Assembly (NCBI RefSeq): GCF_000758525.1
Contig: NZ_CP009241.1
Span: 806,001-870,000 of the forward strand
Direction of reading: 5' to 3'
Source of the DNA: Paenibacillus sp. FSL H7-0357
Lineage (GTDB): Bacteria; Bacillota; Bacilli; Paenibacillales; Paenibacillaceae
Length of the DNA: 64,000 nucleotides
Below, in pieces: positions 50,595 through 60,463 of the stretch. Under the pieces are notes generated by a model. That model worked only from the letters and a program-made list of their open reading frames with translations, searched no databases and was not told the DNA's origin. The translations under genes were made by a program, and so were the position numbers. How positions within the stretch are numbered: position 1 is the stretch's first letter; each line of letters begins with the position of its first letter.

Positions 50595-51296
50595 ATGAGC
50601 TTTGTTGCCGTAAAGGGTGAGTACAAGCGTTACAAGATGGGCGAGAATGTGATTGTCGCCAACGACGGGATTGATTTTGAGATTAATAAAGGTGAATTTT
50701 CCGTCATTGTCGGTCCCAGCGGCGCGGGTAAATCGACCGTGCTTAACATTCTTGGCGGAATGGATTCCGCTGACGAAGGCCAGGTCATTGTGGACGGTAC
50801 GGACATTGCCAAGTTCAGTGCCAGGGAGTTAACAGGCTACCGCCGCAATGACGTGGGTTTTGTGTTCCAATTCTATAATCTGGTGCCCAATCTGACGACG
50901 CTGGAGAATGTCGAGCTTGCTTCGCAGATTTCCCCGCGTGCCTTGGATGCACGTAAGGTACTGGAGGATGTAGGACTGGGGGCGCGGCTGGATAATTTCC
51001 CGGCTCAGCTGTCCGGCGGTGAGCAGCAACGCGTCGCGATTGCCAGAGCGCTGGCTAAGCAGCCGAAGCTGCTGCTCTGCGACGAGCCGACAGGCGCGCT
51101 TGACTACAACACCGGCAAGCAGGTGCTGAAGCTGCTGCAGGATACCTGCCGCAATACCGGAACTACGGTCATCGTAATCACGCATAATCTGGCGATTGCC
51201 CCGATGGCAGACCGGGTCATTGAGATCAACAACGCTAAGGTACGGAAGATGGTAACCAATCCTTCGCCGGTATCCGTTGACGATATCGAATGGTAA
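50595..51296 (+). CDS. MacB/LolD-type ABC transporter ATPase
   Basis: 233 residues. Walker [11 protein letters not shown]-loop [16 protein letters not shown], signature [15 protein letters not shown] and Walker [18 protein letters not shown] are those of type VII (MacB/FtsE-like) ABC ATPases. It drives mechanotransmission or peptide export with the FtsX-type permease encoded right after it. The gap to the permease start is 13 bases. Confidence 0.92.
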   Translation: MSFVAVKGEYKRYKMGENVIVANDGIDFEINKGEFSVIVGPSGAGKSTVLNILGGMDSADEGQVIVDGTDIAKFSARELTGYRRNDVGFVFQFYNLVPNLTTLENVELASQISPRALDARKVLEDVGLGARLDNFPAQLSGGEQQRVAIARALAKQPKLLLCDEPTGALDYNTGKQVLKLLQDTCRNTGTTVIVITHNLAIAPMADRVIEINNAKVRKMVTNPSPVSVDDIEW

Positions 51297-51309
51297 GGAG
51301 AAGGCATCT

Positions 51310-53838
51310 ATGAAAAAACGAGCGCTATGGAAAGATATTTTTCGTGAAATCGGGCACACCAAGGCCCGCTTTATTTCAATATTTGCAATTATTATGCTGG
51401 GCGTCTGCTTTTTCTCCGGAATCAAGGCAGCCGGGCCGGATATGCTGGATACCGCCGGAACCTTTTACCGGGAGACGGGGTTGATGGATCTGAAAGTGCA
51501 GAGCACCTACGGTTTGACCGAAGACAACCTTAAGCTGCTGAAGGATGTGCCGGGGATCGGTGAGATTCAGCCGGGTTACAGCGCGGATGTGTTCGCCGGC
51601 GACAATGCTTTGATCCTTAAGGTCTTTTCCTACAATACAGATGCAACGCTTAACCAATACCGCATGATCGAAGGACATCTACCGGAGCATTCCGGAGAAA
51701 TCGTGCTGGATGACGTGCTGGCCGGAGAATATGCGCTCGGAGACAAGATAACGTTTAGCGGAAACGGTAAGGATACGGAGCTGTCAGACGACTTCGGGAC
51801 ACTGGATTATACCGTAGTGGGCTTTGTGCGGAGTCCCCAGTTTATTGAGAAGAACAACCGGGGGACCAGTACGATTGGCAAAGGCACGGCGGATGCGTAC
51901 GCCGCTATCCCGGAGGCAGACTTTAAGCTGCCGGTTTATACGGAAGCCTATCTGTCTTTCACGGATACTGCCGGGCTGAAGGCTTATTCGCCGAAGTATG
52001 AGGCGCTGATCGAACAGCATACTCAAGCGGTAGAGCAGGCGTTATCCGGCGTGCCGGAAGCGCGGCTTGCGGAGCTGCGGGTGGAAGGCGGGAAGGCGTT
52101 GTCCGGCGGCCCCCTGGAGGTGGCTGCTGCCAAGCAGCAGCTCGCAGCGCTGGAGATGCCCAAGATCTATGTCACAGACCGGAATGTAAGTCCGGGGTAT
52201 ACCGAATATAAAGACAACGCTGACCGGTTGTCGGCGATTGCGAGCGTATTTCCGGTGTTCTTTTTCCTGATTGCTGCGCTGGTCAGCCTGACGACCATGA
52301 CACGGATGGTTGAGGAGCACCGCCTGCAGATCGGAACACTTAAAGCGCTTGGTTATGGTAACCGTGACATTATGGCCAAATTCATGGTCTATGGCACGCT
52401 TGCCAGTCTGGCGGCTTCGGTAGTTGGGCTTGCCGTAGGCTTCACCCTGCTGCCTACCATTATCTATAATGCGTACAGTTCACTCTATAACCTGCCGGAT
52501 ATCGTCAAGAGCTTCTATCCCTCGTATTCCATTCTCTCCGTAATTGTGGCGCTAATTTGCACTACGCTCACGGCTTGGATTGCTTCCCGGGTAGAGCTGC
52601 GCAGCAACGCTTCCGTATTGATGCGTCCGAAGGCGCCGAAGAGCGGACAGCGCATTATACTGGAGCGGATATCCTTTGTCTGGAAACGGCTGAATTTTGT
52701 CCAGAAGGTTACCGCACGGAATCTGTTCCGCTACAAGCAGCGGATGTTCATGACTGTGTTCGGTGTAGCCGGCTGTACGGCGCTGATCCTGACCGGGTTT
52801 GGCCTTAAGGACTCGATCGGCAGCATCGCCGGAGAGCAATTCGGCACGATTATGAAATATGATGCGCTTGTAGCGCTGCATGATGATGTGCCTGCCGGTT
52901 CACGGAATGCCTATGAGCAGTTGATCACCGGGGAGTCCGCCATTACCGGGACGCTGAATGTGGCGCAGGAAACGATGACCGCACGCGCCAGCGGTGTAAA
53001 TGACCAGGATGTGAATCTGTTCATACCAGCAGCTGTTGATTCGTTATCCGAATATGTGGAGCTGCGGGACCGGATAAGTGGAGAAGGGCGAAAGCTTACG
53101 GACGAGGGGGCTATTGTCTCGGAGAAGCTGGCTAAGCTGTACGGGCTGGAGCCGGGCGACAAGTTGACCGTCGTGGACAACAAGAACGAAACCTTCAAGA
53201 TTCAGGTCGCGGGGATTACGGAGAACTATGTGATGCACTATGTGTACATGACACCGGCGTATTATTCTTCTGTATTCGGGAAAGAACCGGTATTCAACAC
53301 AGAACTGCTGAACTATGGCGTGCAGGATGCAGCCTGGGAAGACGGACTCAGTGAAAAGCTGACGGCTAGTGAGCGTGTTGCTGCGGTCAGCTTCTCCAGC
53401 AGTGTAGGCTCTGCCTTCGACGATACCATGAAGAGCATGGACGTTGTAACCTTGGTGCTCATTGTGTCAGCGGCGGCACTGGCTTTTGTCGTACTTTACA
53501 ACTTAACCAATATCAATGTGTCCGAGCGGATCCGCGAGCTGTCGACGATCAAGGTGCTGGGCTTTTATGATAAGGAAGTAACGTTGTATATTTACCGCGA
53601 GAATATTCTGCTGAGTGTGCTCGGCATTGTGGCCGGTTCCGGCCTCGGCATATTGCTGCACAGCTTCGTTCTGAGGACGGCTGAGCTGGATGCGACGATG
53701 TTCGCCCCGATCATCAAGTGGCCCAGCTATGTGTATGCCGCGCTGTTAACCTTGTTGTTCTCGGGGATTGTTATGGTTTTCATGCATATCAAGCTCAAAC
53801 GGATTCATATGATTGAGGCGCTCAAATCAGTGGAATAA
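51310..53838 (+). CDS. FtsX-type ABC permease with two FtsX domains
   Basis: About 842 residues from ATG 51310 (AAGGAGA upstream). One membrane helix lies near 20-40, followed by an extracellular MacB-like domain and three helices (about 310-430, first FtsX domain). A second helix follows at about 485, then a second extracellular domain and three helices in the last 140 residues (second FtsX domain). Related permeases often carry a long coiled coil in the first extracellular part, and here it is short. The substrate is unknown. No two-component system adjoins it. Confidence 0.9.
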   Translation: MKKRALWKDIFREIGHTKARFISIFAIIMLGVCFFSGIKAAGPDMLDTAGTFYRETGLMDLKVQSTYGLTEDNLKLLKDVPGIGEIQPGYSADVFAGDNALILKVFSYNTDATLNQYRMIEGHLPEHSGEIVLDDVLAGEYALGDKITFSGNGKDTELSDDFGTLDYTVVGFVRSPQFIEKNNRGTSTIGKGTADAYAAIPEADFKLPVYTEAYLSFTDTAGLKAYSPKYEALIEQHTQAVEQALSGVPEARLAELRVEGGKALSGGPLEVAAAKQQLAALEMPKIYVTDRNVSPGYTEYKDNADRLSAIASVFPVFFFLIAALVSLTTMTRMVEEHRLQIGTLKALGYGNRDIMAKFMVYGTLASLAASVVGLAVGFTLLPTIIYNAYSSLYNLPDIVKSFYPSYSILSVIVALICTTLTAWIASRVELRSNASVLMRPKAPKSGQRIILERISFVWKRLNFVQKVTARNLFRYKQRMFMTVFGVAGCTALILTGFGLKDSIGSIAGEQFGTIMKYDALVALHDDVPAGSRNAYEQLITGESAITGTLNVAQETMTARASGVNDQDVNLFIPAAVDSLSEYVELRDRISGEGRKLTDEGAIVSEKLAKLYGLEPGDKLTVVDNKNETFKIQVAGITENYVMHYVYMTPAYYSSVFGKEPVFNTELLNYGVQDAAWEDGLSEKLTASERVAAVSFSSSVGSAFDDTMKSMDVVTLVLIVSAAALAFVVLYNLTNINVSERIRELSTIKVLGFYDKEVTLYIYRENILLSVLGIVAGSGLGILLHSFVLRTAELDATMFAPIIKWPSYVYAALLTLLFSGIVMVFMHIKLKRIHMIEALKSVE

Positions 53839-53858
53839 GGCTTGATAACAATATGAGC

Positions 53859-53886
53859 AAAGCCAGCCGATATCGGCTGGCTTTTT
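53859..53886. terminator. Bidirectional palindromic terminator
   Basis: A 26-bp perfect palindrome, AAAGCCAGCCGAT and its complement, followed by T, between the convergent permease and acetyltransferase genes. Confidence 0.85.
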
Positions 53887-53887
53887 G

Positions 53888-54358
53888 TCAAATAAGGGAC
53901 GATAATTTCATATGCAGGATAGGAAAAGGGTTTCCCTGCTCATCCGATGCAGACCGGTCAAACACTTGAAATCCCATATGCTCGTAGAACCCTGCAGCTT
54001 GGGGATTCTGTTCATTCACGTCCACCTCGTGTACAGCCAGTGCTTCAATAACCCGCGCAACCAGCTTTCTGCCGATGCCTAGCCCCATCGCCTCAGGGGC
54101 TACGAACAGCATCTCAATCTTATGATCCTGCACCCCTATGAAGCCCAGCGGCTGCTCCTGTTCATCGGTGAACACAAGCAAATGGCCGATTTCCCGGAGT
54201 CCTTCAAGAACCACAGGCCGAAGAGCAGCGATATCCTGTCCGGAGAGAAAATGATGGGTAAGGCGTACCGATGCTTCCCAAATGCCCAATAGACCGGATA
54301 GCAGAGCTTCCGTTCTGGTTGTAATCCGGCGTATGCGTTCCCGATCTTCCCCCGTCAT
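53888..54358 (-). CDS. GNAT acetyltransferase, YjaB-like
   Basis: 156 residues resembling E. coli YjaB: IWEASVRLTHHFLSGQDI at 27-44, the acetyl-CoA loop VAPEAMGLGIGRKLVARV, and VNEQNPQAAGFYEHMGFQVFDRS with the PFPILHM ending. The acceptor is unknown for the family. Its start codon shares a base with the stop of the DUF4003 gene, so translation is coupled. Confidence 0.87.
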   Translation of the reverse strand: MTGEDRERIRRITTRTEALLSGLLGIWEASVRLTHHFLSGQDIAALRPVVLEGLREIGHLLVFTDEQEQPLGFIGVQDHKIEMLFVAPEAMGLGIGRKLVARVIEALAVHEVDVNEQNPQAAGFYEHMGFQVFDRSASDEQGNPFPILHMKLSSLI

Positions 54359-55344
54359 CAGCTTGACGAGGCCGCCGCGGCAGCCGAAGCAGCCGCAGCT
54401 GCGGTGATTGCAGTCTGCTGGGCAATGATAATGTTGGTAATGCTGGTGGAGAGCACCGTGTTCAGGATACCGTTTTGCACTTCATCCACCGCTTTGATCG
54501 CTGCCAGCGCAGCAGACAGCAGCAGCAGCTCCTGCTCGGTAATCGACCATTTGCCGAACCCCTTTTGCGTGCGGAGAAATTCGAAGGTCCCGGAGACATC
54601 GTTCACAATGTCTTCCCTGCTTAGGGGAAGCAGGGACAGCACGCCAAGCGAAGATAGGGTGAATTGCTTGTCCATGCGGATGTTCTGTGCAAGGAAGGCA
54701 TCGCGTAAGGCCAGTACACGGTCCGCCGCCTCCTTGGCTTGATTGCCAAGAACCAGCACTTGTGTCAAGGCTTGCACGCTGTTGCCGGACCGGAATTCGG
54801 GCTTAAGCGTGGCATAGAGCTGCTCCATCCGCTCCACGCCGCTTTCGATATCGATATCGGACAGGCCGAGCATGGCGGCGAAGATGTAATCATCCTGCCC
54901 CGTGAGGAAACGGTGCTTCGCCTTCATGCTGTCATAAAACCGCTTTGCCCGCTCTACCGTGCGCAGATATTGATCCGGCGCTTGGTTTGCGGCAATTTGA
55001 TAAGCCGCCACGACCAGATAATCGGAGCCATAGAATTTGATATCCTTCAACATGTCATATACGGACAGCGTGTTTCTAAGCTGTCCTTCCCTGTCGGCAG
55101 AAAGGGAGAGCAGGGCGGAAATGCTGATTGCAGAAGACCCCCTGAATGAAGAGAAGAGGCCGGTGTTCTCCTTGATCAGCTCATAGCTGGCACGGATCGC
55201 CCCTTCATCTGCAACCTTATCCTCTGTTGTGTAGAGTAATGCCGCTAACCGGCTGACCAGCGCATTTTGCCAAGGGAACTCCTTTTTGATACTTTGTGCG
55301 TTTTGTGCGAACAGCACAAGCCTTGCTGTATACGGCTCCTTCAT
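54358..55344 (-). CDS. DUF4003 family protein
   Basis: About 328 residues from ATG 55344 (GAGGTGG 6 bases upstream). The frame is open to 55407. It is an all-helical soluble protein of the DUF4003 family, with no catalytic motif recognised. The last 20 residues are nearly all Ala and Ser, an odd low-complexity tail. A 146-bp piece of this gene (55091-55236) is repeated as a relic at 60558-60703. The function is unknown. Confidence 0.83.
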   Translation of the reverse strand: MKEPYTARLVLFAQNAQSIKKEFPWQNALVSRLAALLYTTEDKVADEGAIRASYELIKENTGLFSSFRGSSAISISALLSLSADREGQLRNTLSVYDMLKDIKFYGSDYLVVAAYQIAANQAPDQYLRTVERAKRFYDSMKAKHRFLTGQDDYIFAAMLGLSDIDIESGVERMEQLYATLKPEFRSGNSVQALTQVLVLGNQAKEAADRVLALRDAFLAQNIRMDKQFTLSSLGVLSLLPLSREDIVNDVSGTFEFLRTQKGFGKWSITEQELLLLSAALAAIKAVDEVQNGILNTVLSTSITNIIIAQQTAITAAAAASAAAAASSS

Positions 55345-55525
55345 TAGCTTCCACCTCTCACTAAACTGTGTTTTATTTCCTATTAGATATTTTACTATAC
55401 CATGCAAAAATGAAGAAAAACGAAAGCTATAGATGACTATATTTAAAGTCTACCTTGCCGGGTGCAGTGTACTCAGTCAATATTGAATTAGGAAAGTAAG
55501 CGGTACCCGAGAAAATTGGAGGGCG

Positions 55526-56440
55526 ATGCTAGTAATGAAGGAGTTTGTAATCCGAAATCCGAAAGAGGAAGACGCGGAGCAGATCGGGAGCCTGGATTTT
55601 GTTCTTAATATGACCTATCTGTATCATGGCGATCTGGATAAGAGAAATATGTTCTGCGCAGTGAATGGGGAAGCTAAAATTATAGCGGTTGCCCACCTGA
55701 TGGAGCATGAGACCTTTCATGCGGCCGGACATGATGAAGATAAGGATTTCGTCCGATATCTAAAGTTTCAAATCCTATTTGCGGACGGTGTTGAGGATGA
55801 ACAGATCAAAGATGCCCTGACGGATGCGTTAATTAGACGGTCCAGAGAAATTAAAGCCGAGCATCCGGACAAGCGTATTGTACTGGCTGAATATTTAGAT
55901 GCGGATAACCTCAAGGATTTGAGCTACTACCTGGCCCGCGGATTTACCATCCGGGACACGATTGTCGTATTTAAATTCGACCTCAGTCAGGACATTCCCC
56001 GCTATCCTTTACCGGAGGGAGTTCAGGTGCTGCCATTTCTACTAGATAACAGTCAGGCTTTGGAACAGTATCATCAAGCTGAGCTCGCTTCCTTTGACGG
56101 TGTCGCATGGAGTATGAACCATTTAAGCTGGATGCAGGGATCGCCGGAAATGGTCAACTTTTGTGCGTTTGCTGGCAATCAATTGATCGGCAACACGTCC
56201 ACATGGCGCATCACGGATGAGCGGGGCGCAACGGAAAGTGTTTTTGTCATACCGGAATGGCAGAAACAAGGCGTCGCCCGGAGCATGATATGCACAGCTC
56301 TGGAGCATCTGAAGCAGCAGGGCAAATCAATCGCCACCTTGGGCACACATGGAAACAATCAGAAGGCCATTCGCCTATATACTCAGATTGGTTATGAGCT
56401 GTACGGGTTCATCCTGACGATCGGCTATGCAATCGATTAA
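55526..56440 (+). CDS. Tandem GNAT-domain acetyltransferase
   Basis: 304 residues. Both halves (about 5-155 and 160-304) have GNAT character. The C-terminal half keeps the acetyl-CoA loop (SVFVIPEWQKQGVARSMICTALEHL) and the end NNQKAIRLYTQIGYELYGF, while the N-terminal half looks degenerate. The start is ATG 55526 or 55535; GGAGGG spacing fits neither perfectly. The substrate is unknown. Confidence 0.85.
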   Translation: MLVMKEFVIRNPKEEDAEQIGSLDFVLNMTYLYHGDLDKRNMFCAVNGEAKIIAVAHLMEHETFHAAGHDEDKDFVRYLKFQILFADGVEDEQIKDALTDALIRRSREIKAEHPDKRIVLAEYLDADNLKDLSYYLARGFTIRDTIVVFKFDLSQDIPRYPLPEGVQVLPFLLDNSQALEQYHQAELASFDGVAWSMNHLSWMQGSPEMVNFCAFAGNQLIGNTSTWRITDERGATESVFVIPEWQKQGVARSMICTALEHLKQQGKSIATLGTHGNNQKAIRLYTQIGYELYGFILTIGYAID

Positions 56441-56443
56441 AAT

Positions 56444-56483
56444 ACGTAAAGAGAACGTCCTGAAATGGACGTTCTCTTTACGT
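56444..56483. terminator. Long hairpin terminator
   Basis: ACGTAAAGAGAACGTCC pairs perfectly over 17 bp with its complement across TGAAAT. It ends the GNAT gene. The next gene on the other strand ends at 56616. Confidence 0.75.
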
Positions 56484-56615
56484 CGTATAAGAGTTAGAAC
56501 GATTACGCTTCAAAGCGAATTATACAACTAGGAAGCTGCCAATGTATAAGTGGAACAACCAGGCAGCGATGTGCTTCCAGCCAAGTTTTTCGTCGGGATC
56601 ATCAAAATTGGTTGT

Positions 56616-57407
56616 TCAGCTGGATGCGCTGGAATACTTGTGGAGGCTGCGGTTGAAGAAGAGTGTCGCAATTGTAAAAAGGATGATCATAAGCACGGCT
56701 CCTGCCGCAAGCATGAGGGGCTCAGCTTTCTGGACAAGTGCTTCAGCCGGAACCGATACAATGAACCCGACAGGCAGCACCCATGTCAAGACCAACCGGA
56801 GCGGGCGCGGATAGATACCGATCGGATACCGTCCCGCTTGCAGGATATCTTCCATAATCCATAACAAGTAGGTCCCTCTGTACCAAAAAGCGACAGAGCT
56901 CAGAATCAGCATCACGGAATACAGAATTCCGAGTGAAATAACTAGTGCAAGCAGAAACTGAGCAGCGGCTAGGAGGGTTATTTCGCTGTTCATGCCGTCT
57001 ATCGCGAAAAGGATTACACCTGTGGCAACGGCGATATGCAGAATCGACCAGAGAGACCATTCCCGCACACTGATATAATATTGGGTCGATATAGGTTTCA
57101 ATAGGGTATAATCAAACGTCCCGCTTTCAATCTCGCCGTCCATGCCGCCAAGCTTGTTCATGCTGGGGCCGATCACAACATTTTTCACGGCTTGCACCAG
57201 CATGTAAACGCCGAGCACAGCCAGAGTCTCCGGCATCGTCCAGCCGTTAAGGACCTCATTGTTGACGTAGAGAATATAAATTCCCCCAAGACCGCCTGCC
57301 AGACCTAACACCGCACTTAAAAAATTCATAACAAAGTTCAGCCGATATGCTGACTCATTCTGAAACGCCGCCTTCATGAAGGTAAAGATTAGTCTGAAAT
57401 ATCTCAT
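56616..57407 (-). CDS. ABC-2 type permease (DUF990-like)
   Basis: 263 residues with six hydrophobic helices and the DUF990/ABC2_membrane_6 pattern MRYFRLIFTFMKAAFQNESAYRLNF. The cytoplasmic loop DGEIESGTFDYTLLKPISTQYYI is characteristic. It is the second of two similar-sized permeases of one exporter, separated from the first by 2 bases. Confidence 0.88.
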   Translation of the reverse strand: MRYFRLIFTFMKAAFQNESAYRLNFVMNFLSAVLGLAGGLGGIYILYVNNEVLNGWTMPETLAVLGVYMLVQAVKNVVIGPSMNKLGGMDGEIESGTFDYTLLKPISTQYYISVREWSLWSILHIAVATGVILFAIDGMNSEITLLAAAQFLLALVISLGILYSVMLILSSVAFWYRGTYLLWIMEDILQAGRYPIGIYPRPLRLVLTWVLPVGFIVSVPAEALVQKAEPLMLAAGAVLMIILFTIATLFFNRSLHKYSSASS

Positions 57408-57409
57408 GA

Positions 57410-58201
57410 TTATCCTCCCACTGCCGAATATTTACGCTGGCCGTACCGGTTTACACCATAACACACAAGCATCAATACAGCAGTCCAGAGCAGCTGCATG
57501 GTGAAGCCCCGGATCATGCTCTCACGGTTTAATGTGCCCATAAGCGCCTCCACCGGGAAAGAGATCATGTACCGGTAGGGCAGAAAATGCGTAAGCTGGT
57601 TAAGCTGGCCGGGGAACAAGGCAAGCGGAGCCACCTGTCCGCCGAACAGAAAGATGAAGGTATCGTTGACACTGAGCAGTGCCGAGGAATGCTGTGTCCA
57701 AAAAGCGAGAAGGGACAGGATGTAGGCGAGCAGAAAGCGAATCATGAGTGCAAGCATAAGGGCCGCAAGGCCGGCAGCTACGGACACAAATGTAAAACTG
57801 GCCTGTACGCCCAGCAATAACCCGAGCAGCGTAACCACAACCGCAACAAACGGGATGCACACCATTTTGACAGCCGCTTCTTGTCCGACAGCTCCATAAA
57901 TAAGAGGCAACGGACGCAGCAGCGCTGAGGATATCGAGCCATTATGTATCGCTTGAGCCGTTGACCAGTGTGTCGTCGGATACGTCATTTGATTGATAAG
58001 GATGAGGCACAGATAGTATAGAACAAACGCATTCCTGTCATATCCCCCGATTGTGCCGGATGATGCAGCCGTCGACCAGACGATCATATAGATCACAGGT
58101 CCGATCATCCAGCCGAGTGCAAGCGTCCAGAAGAATCCTTTTTCCGACATGAAATTGAAGAGCTGGCCCCGAATCATCGCTATTCCGCCGCGGATATTCA
58201 T
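57410..58201 (-). CDS. ABC-2 type permease
   Basis: 263 residues and six hydrophobic helices. The loop TAQAIHNGSISSALLRPLPLIY parallels the corresponding LLKP loop of its neighbour, so the two are paralogous subunits. Its ATG overlaps the ATPase stop by 4 bases. Substrate unknown. Confidence 0.88.
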   Translation of the reverse strand: MNIRGGIAMIRGQLFNFMSEKGFFWTLALGWMIGPVIYMIVWSTAASSGTIGGYDRNAFVLYYLCLILINQMTYPTTHWSTAQAIHNGSISSALLRPLPLIYGAVGQEAAVKMVCIPFVAVVVTLLGLLLGVQASFTFVSVAAGLAALMLALMIRFLLAYILSLLAFWTQHSSALLSVNDTFIFLFGGQVAPLALFPGQLNQLTHFLPYRYMISFPVEALMGTLNRESMIRGFTMQLLWTAVLMLVCYGVNRYGQRKYSAVGG

Positions 58202-59202
58202 ACGGTGATCCCCTCTGCATATATGGTGTCAATCACTGATTCAATGGGGGGATCAGCGATTCCGAAATCAATGAGGATATACCTGCTCATTAGCATCCCG
58301 CTGGCCCTCACGACATCCTCTTTCTTTACCCGGAGGGTGTGTTCATTCCCGCTATTCTCAATCCATTCTGCCGGAATTCCATCTATCTGAAGGCTCTCCG
58401 GGCTCAGCGGAGGATTCTCTTCTTCAAGGGTCAGCTTGATGATCCGGTACGGTGTGATCTTGTCCGTCAGGCTGGACAGCTTACCGTCATAGACCAAATG
58501 TCCGCCGTTGATCAGCATCACCCTGGAGCAAAGCGAAGTGATATCGGACATATAATGGCTTGTCAGAATAACCGTTGTACCAAATTTCTGGTTATATTCC
58601 TTCATATATTGCCGCAGCCTTAATTGCATTGTCACGTCCATCCCAAGTGTCGGCTCATCCAGATACAGGATTTCCGGCTTATGCAGAAGGGTGACAATAA
58701 ATTCGCATTTGGACCGTTCGCCGAGCGAGAGGTTGCGTGCTCGTTTTTGCATAAGCTTACCTACATCGAACATGTCCCCAAGCTCTACAAGATGTCTTTT
58801 GAAATCCGCTGTGGGCACTCCGTAGATCTCTTTGAAAATGTGCATCGTATCATACACGGTGTTATTCCACTGCATTTGGCTGCGATTGCCCATGAGCATG
58901 CTGATCTTCTTGAGATATTGGGGTTTGCGCTGCCAGGGGGTAAATCCTGCCGCCGTTGCACTGCCCGAAGTCGGGTAGAGCAGCCCGGAGAGCATTTTGA
59001 GTGTCGTGGTCTTGCCTGCGCCATTCGGCCCGATGAACCCAACCATTTCACCGCGTTCTATGGCAAAGCTCACCTCGTCTACAGCCTTAACTTCATTAAA
59101 CTGCGGACGGAACAAGCTGCCGAACGCCGAACGAAGGCCGGCTTCCCTGACTGGAATACGATATGTTTTTGATAATCCATTTGCTTCGATATGATACGCC
59201 AT
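58198..59202 (-). CDS. ABC exporter ATPase of ABC-2 family
   Basis: About 334 residues from ATG 59202, chosen for AAAGGAGG 8 bases upstream. The longer frame to 59397 runs through the divergent promoter. Walker A GPNGAGKTT, signature LSLGERSKCEFIVTLL, Walker B ILYLDEPTLGMD and the switch His in LTSHYMSDI. The last 80 residues form an accessory domain. With two permeases it makes a complete exporter, divergent from an unusual HTH regulator. Confidence 0.9.
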   Translation of the reverse strand: MAYHIEANGLSKTYRIPVREAGLRSAFGSLFRPQFNEVKAVDEVSFAIERGEMVGFIGPNGAGKTTTLKMLSGLLYPTSGSATAAGFTPWQRKPQYLKKISMLMGNRSQMQWNNTVYDTMHIFKEIYGVPTADFKRHLVELGDMFDVGKLMQKRARNLSLGERSKCEFIVTLLHKPEILYLDEPTLGMDVTMQLRLRQYMKEYNQKFGTTVILTSHYMSDITSLCSRVMLINGGHLVYDGKLSSLTDKITPYRIIKLTLEEENPPLSPESLQIDGIPAEWIENSGNEHTLRVKKEDVVRASGMLMSRYILIDFGIADPPIESVIDTIYAEGITV

Positions 59203-59274
59203 AGATTCATCCTCCTTTGATGACAGGAGTTTATCATGCCGGGGGAGGGGTGGTGCAAAACTGGAAGGTTCTAT

Positions 59275-59303
59275 TTGATAGCTGTTGTTTTCTGTGGTAT
59301 AAC
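59275..59303 (+). promoter_or_regulatory. Promoter of triple-HTH regulator
   Basis: TTGATA (59275-59280), 17-base spacer, TATAAC (59298-59303), 33 bases before the start. Confidence 0.5.
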
Positions 59304-59335
59304 AGATGTATCTTTTTTCCAGAGGGGGTTGTTGC

Positions 59336-60337
59336 ATGCCGGAACAGTGGGGACACTTCGATATTATCCTTGGGTCAGTCATGAGCAGGAAAGGCATTGA
59401 CAGCGGGAAGCTGGCTCAGCTTGCGCACGTTCAGCGAAGTCAGCTGAATCTGTATATAACCAATGAAATCAAGCGTCCCGATCTTGGCGTTCTGGCCCGG
59501 ATTTGCACAGCGCTTGCTTGTGACATTGGAGAGATTATGAAGTTTATCCCCGGTGAATCAGCCGCGAAGCCCAAGCCGATCCTTAGTACATCCGGTGAAG
59601 CATTTTATAGGACAGGACAAGTCGCTCAGGAGCTGGGCGTACATCCCAATACGATAAGGTTTTATGAAAAAATAGGGCTGATCTCACCGGTAGAACGTAC
59701 GGAAAACCGCTATCGGCAGTTTACATACAGACATCTTACACAGCTTCGGGTTTGCCGATTGATCTTCGGTACCCCCTATACCAACCGCACTCTAAGAAAC
59801 ACCGCCTTTTCGGTTGCAGCTGCCCTTAAATCATGGGATGTGGAGCTGGCGTTAACCAATGCTGAAGCCTATCAGCATCTATTGGAGAAGGAATATGCCT
59901 CTGCACTGGAAACAGCGTCGCTGCTTAAGAATTGGACCGAGAAAGGCCAGCTGCCCGGCACAGGGAATGTGTATAGCCATAAGGAAGCCGCCTCTTTGTT
60001 AGGAGTCACACCGGAAGTGCTGCGCAATTGGGAGCGCAACGGGCTGATCTGTGTTCCGCGGCAGCCTGATCAATCCCGCGTCTATGGAGATGAAGAAATT
60101 GCAAGGCTACGCATCATCTATATGCTCAGGCAAAATCATTACAGCATATCCGCCATCCAGCGCAGTATGCTCATTTTCGACAGTGGCAACAGCGCCGGAG
60201 CCGTTCTTGCGCTTAACCAGCCTGCGGCGGATTTGGAAATTGAATTTGTCAGCGCAGGCGATCATTGGCTGGACACCCTTGCCAGCCTGACTATAAGTGC
60301 AACTGCAATCAAACAAATTGTAGTGGAGATTAGATAG
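59336..60337 (+). CDS. Regulator with one XRE and two MerR helix-turn-helix domains
   Basis: About 333 residues from ATG 59336 (AGAGGGGG 7 bases upstream). Three DNA-binding domains are visible. The first is a Cro/C1 HTH_26-type unit at about 5-65 (GIDSGKLAQLAHVQRSQLNLYITNEIKRPDLGVLARICTALACDIGEIM). The second is a MerR winged helix at about 90-150 (YRTGQVAQELGVHPNTIRFYEKIGLISP). The third is a second MerR-like helix at about 205-270 (YSHKEAASLLGVTPEVLRNWERNGLICVPR). There is no obvious ligand domain. It is divergent from the ABC-2 exporter operon, the probable target. Confidence 0.85.
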   Translation: MPEQWGHFDIILGSVMSRKGIDSGKLAQLAHVQRSQLNLYITNEIKRPDLGVLARICTALACDIGEIMKFIPGESAAKPKPILSTSGEAFYRTGQVAQELGVHPNTIRFYEKIGLISPVERTENRYRQFTYRHLTQLRVCRLIFGTPYTNRTLRNTAFSVAAALKSWDVELALTNAEAYQHLLEKEYASALETASLLKNWTEKGQLPGTGNVYSHKEAASLLGVTPEVLRNWERNGLICVPRQPDQSRVYGDEEIARLRIIYMLRQNHYSISAIQRSMLIFDSGNSAGAVLALNQPAADLEIEFVSAGDHWLDTLASLTISATAIKQIVVEIR

Positions 60338-60463
60338 GAAGGCTCCAATTGTTCACCACCCGATAGCCATCTCAAGATAGCAACCTTCACTTGCTGCTAA
60401 TGCGCAATATATTGCCGTCCCCTTCAGGCAGACAGCGTTCTATAGGATCTCTTCTATTGGAGC

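Noticed and set aside
55438..55525. A tRNA or small RNA upstream of the tandem GNAT gene
   Set aside because: No cloverleaf, strong promoter or terminator could be made out.
59203..59397. Longer N-terminus for the ABC-2 ATPase
   Set aside because: The added 65 residues cross the divergent promoter and have no family match, while ATG 59202 has an excellent ribosome binding site.
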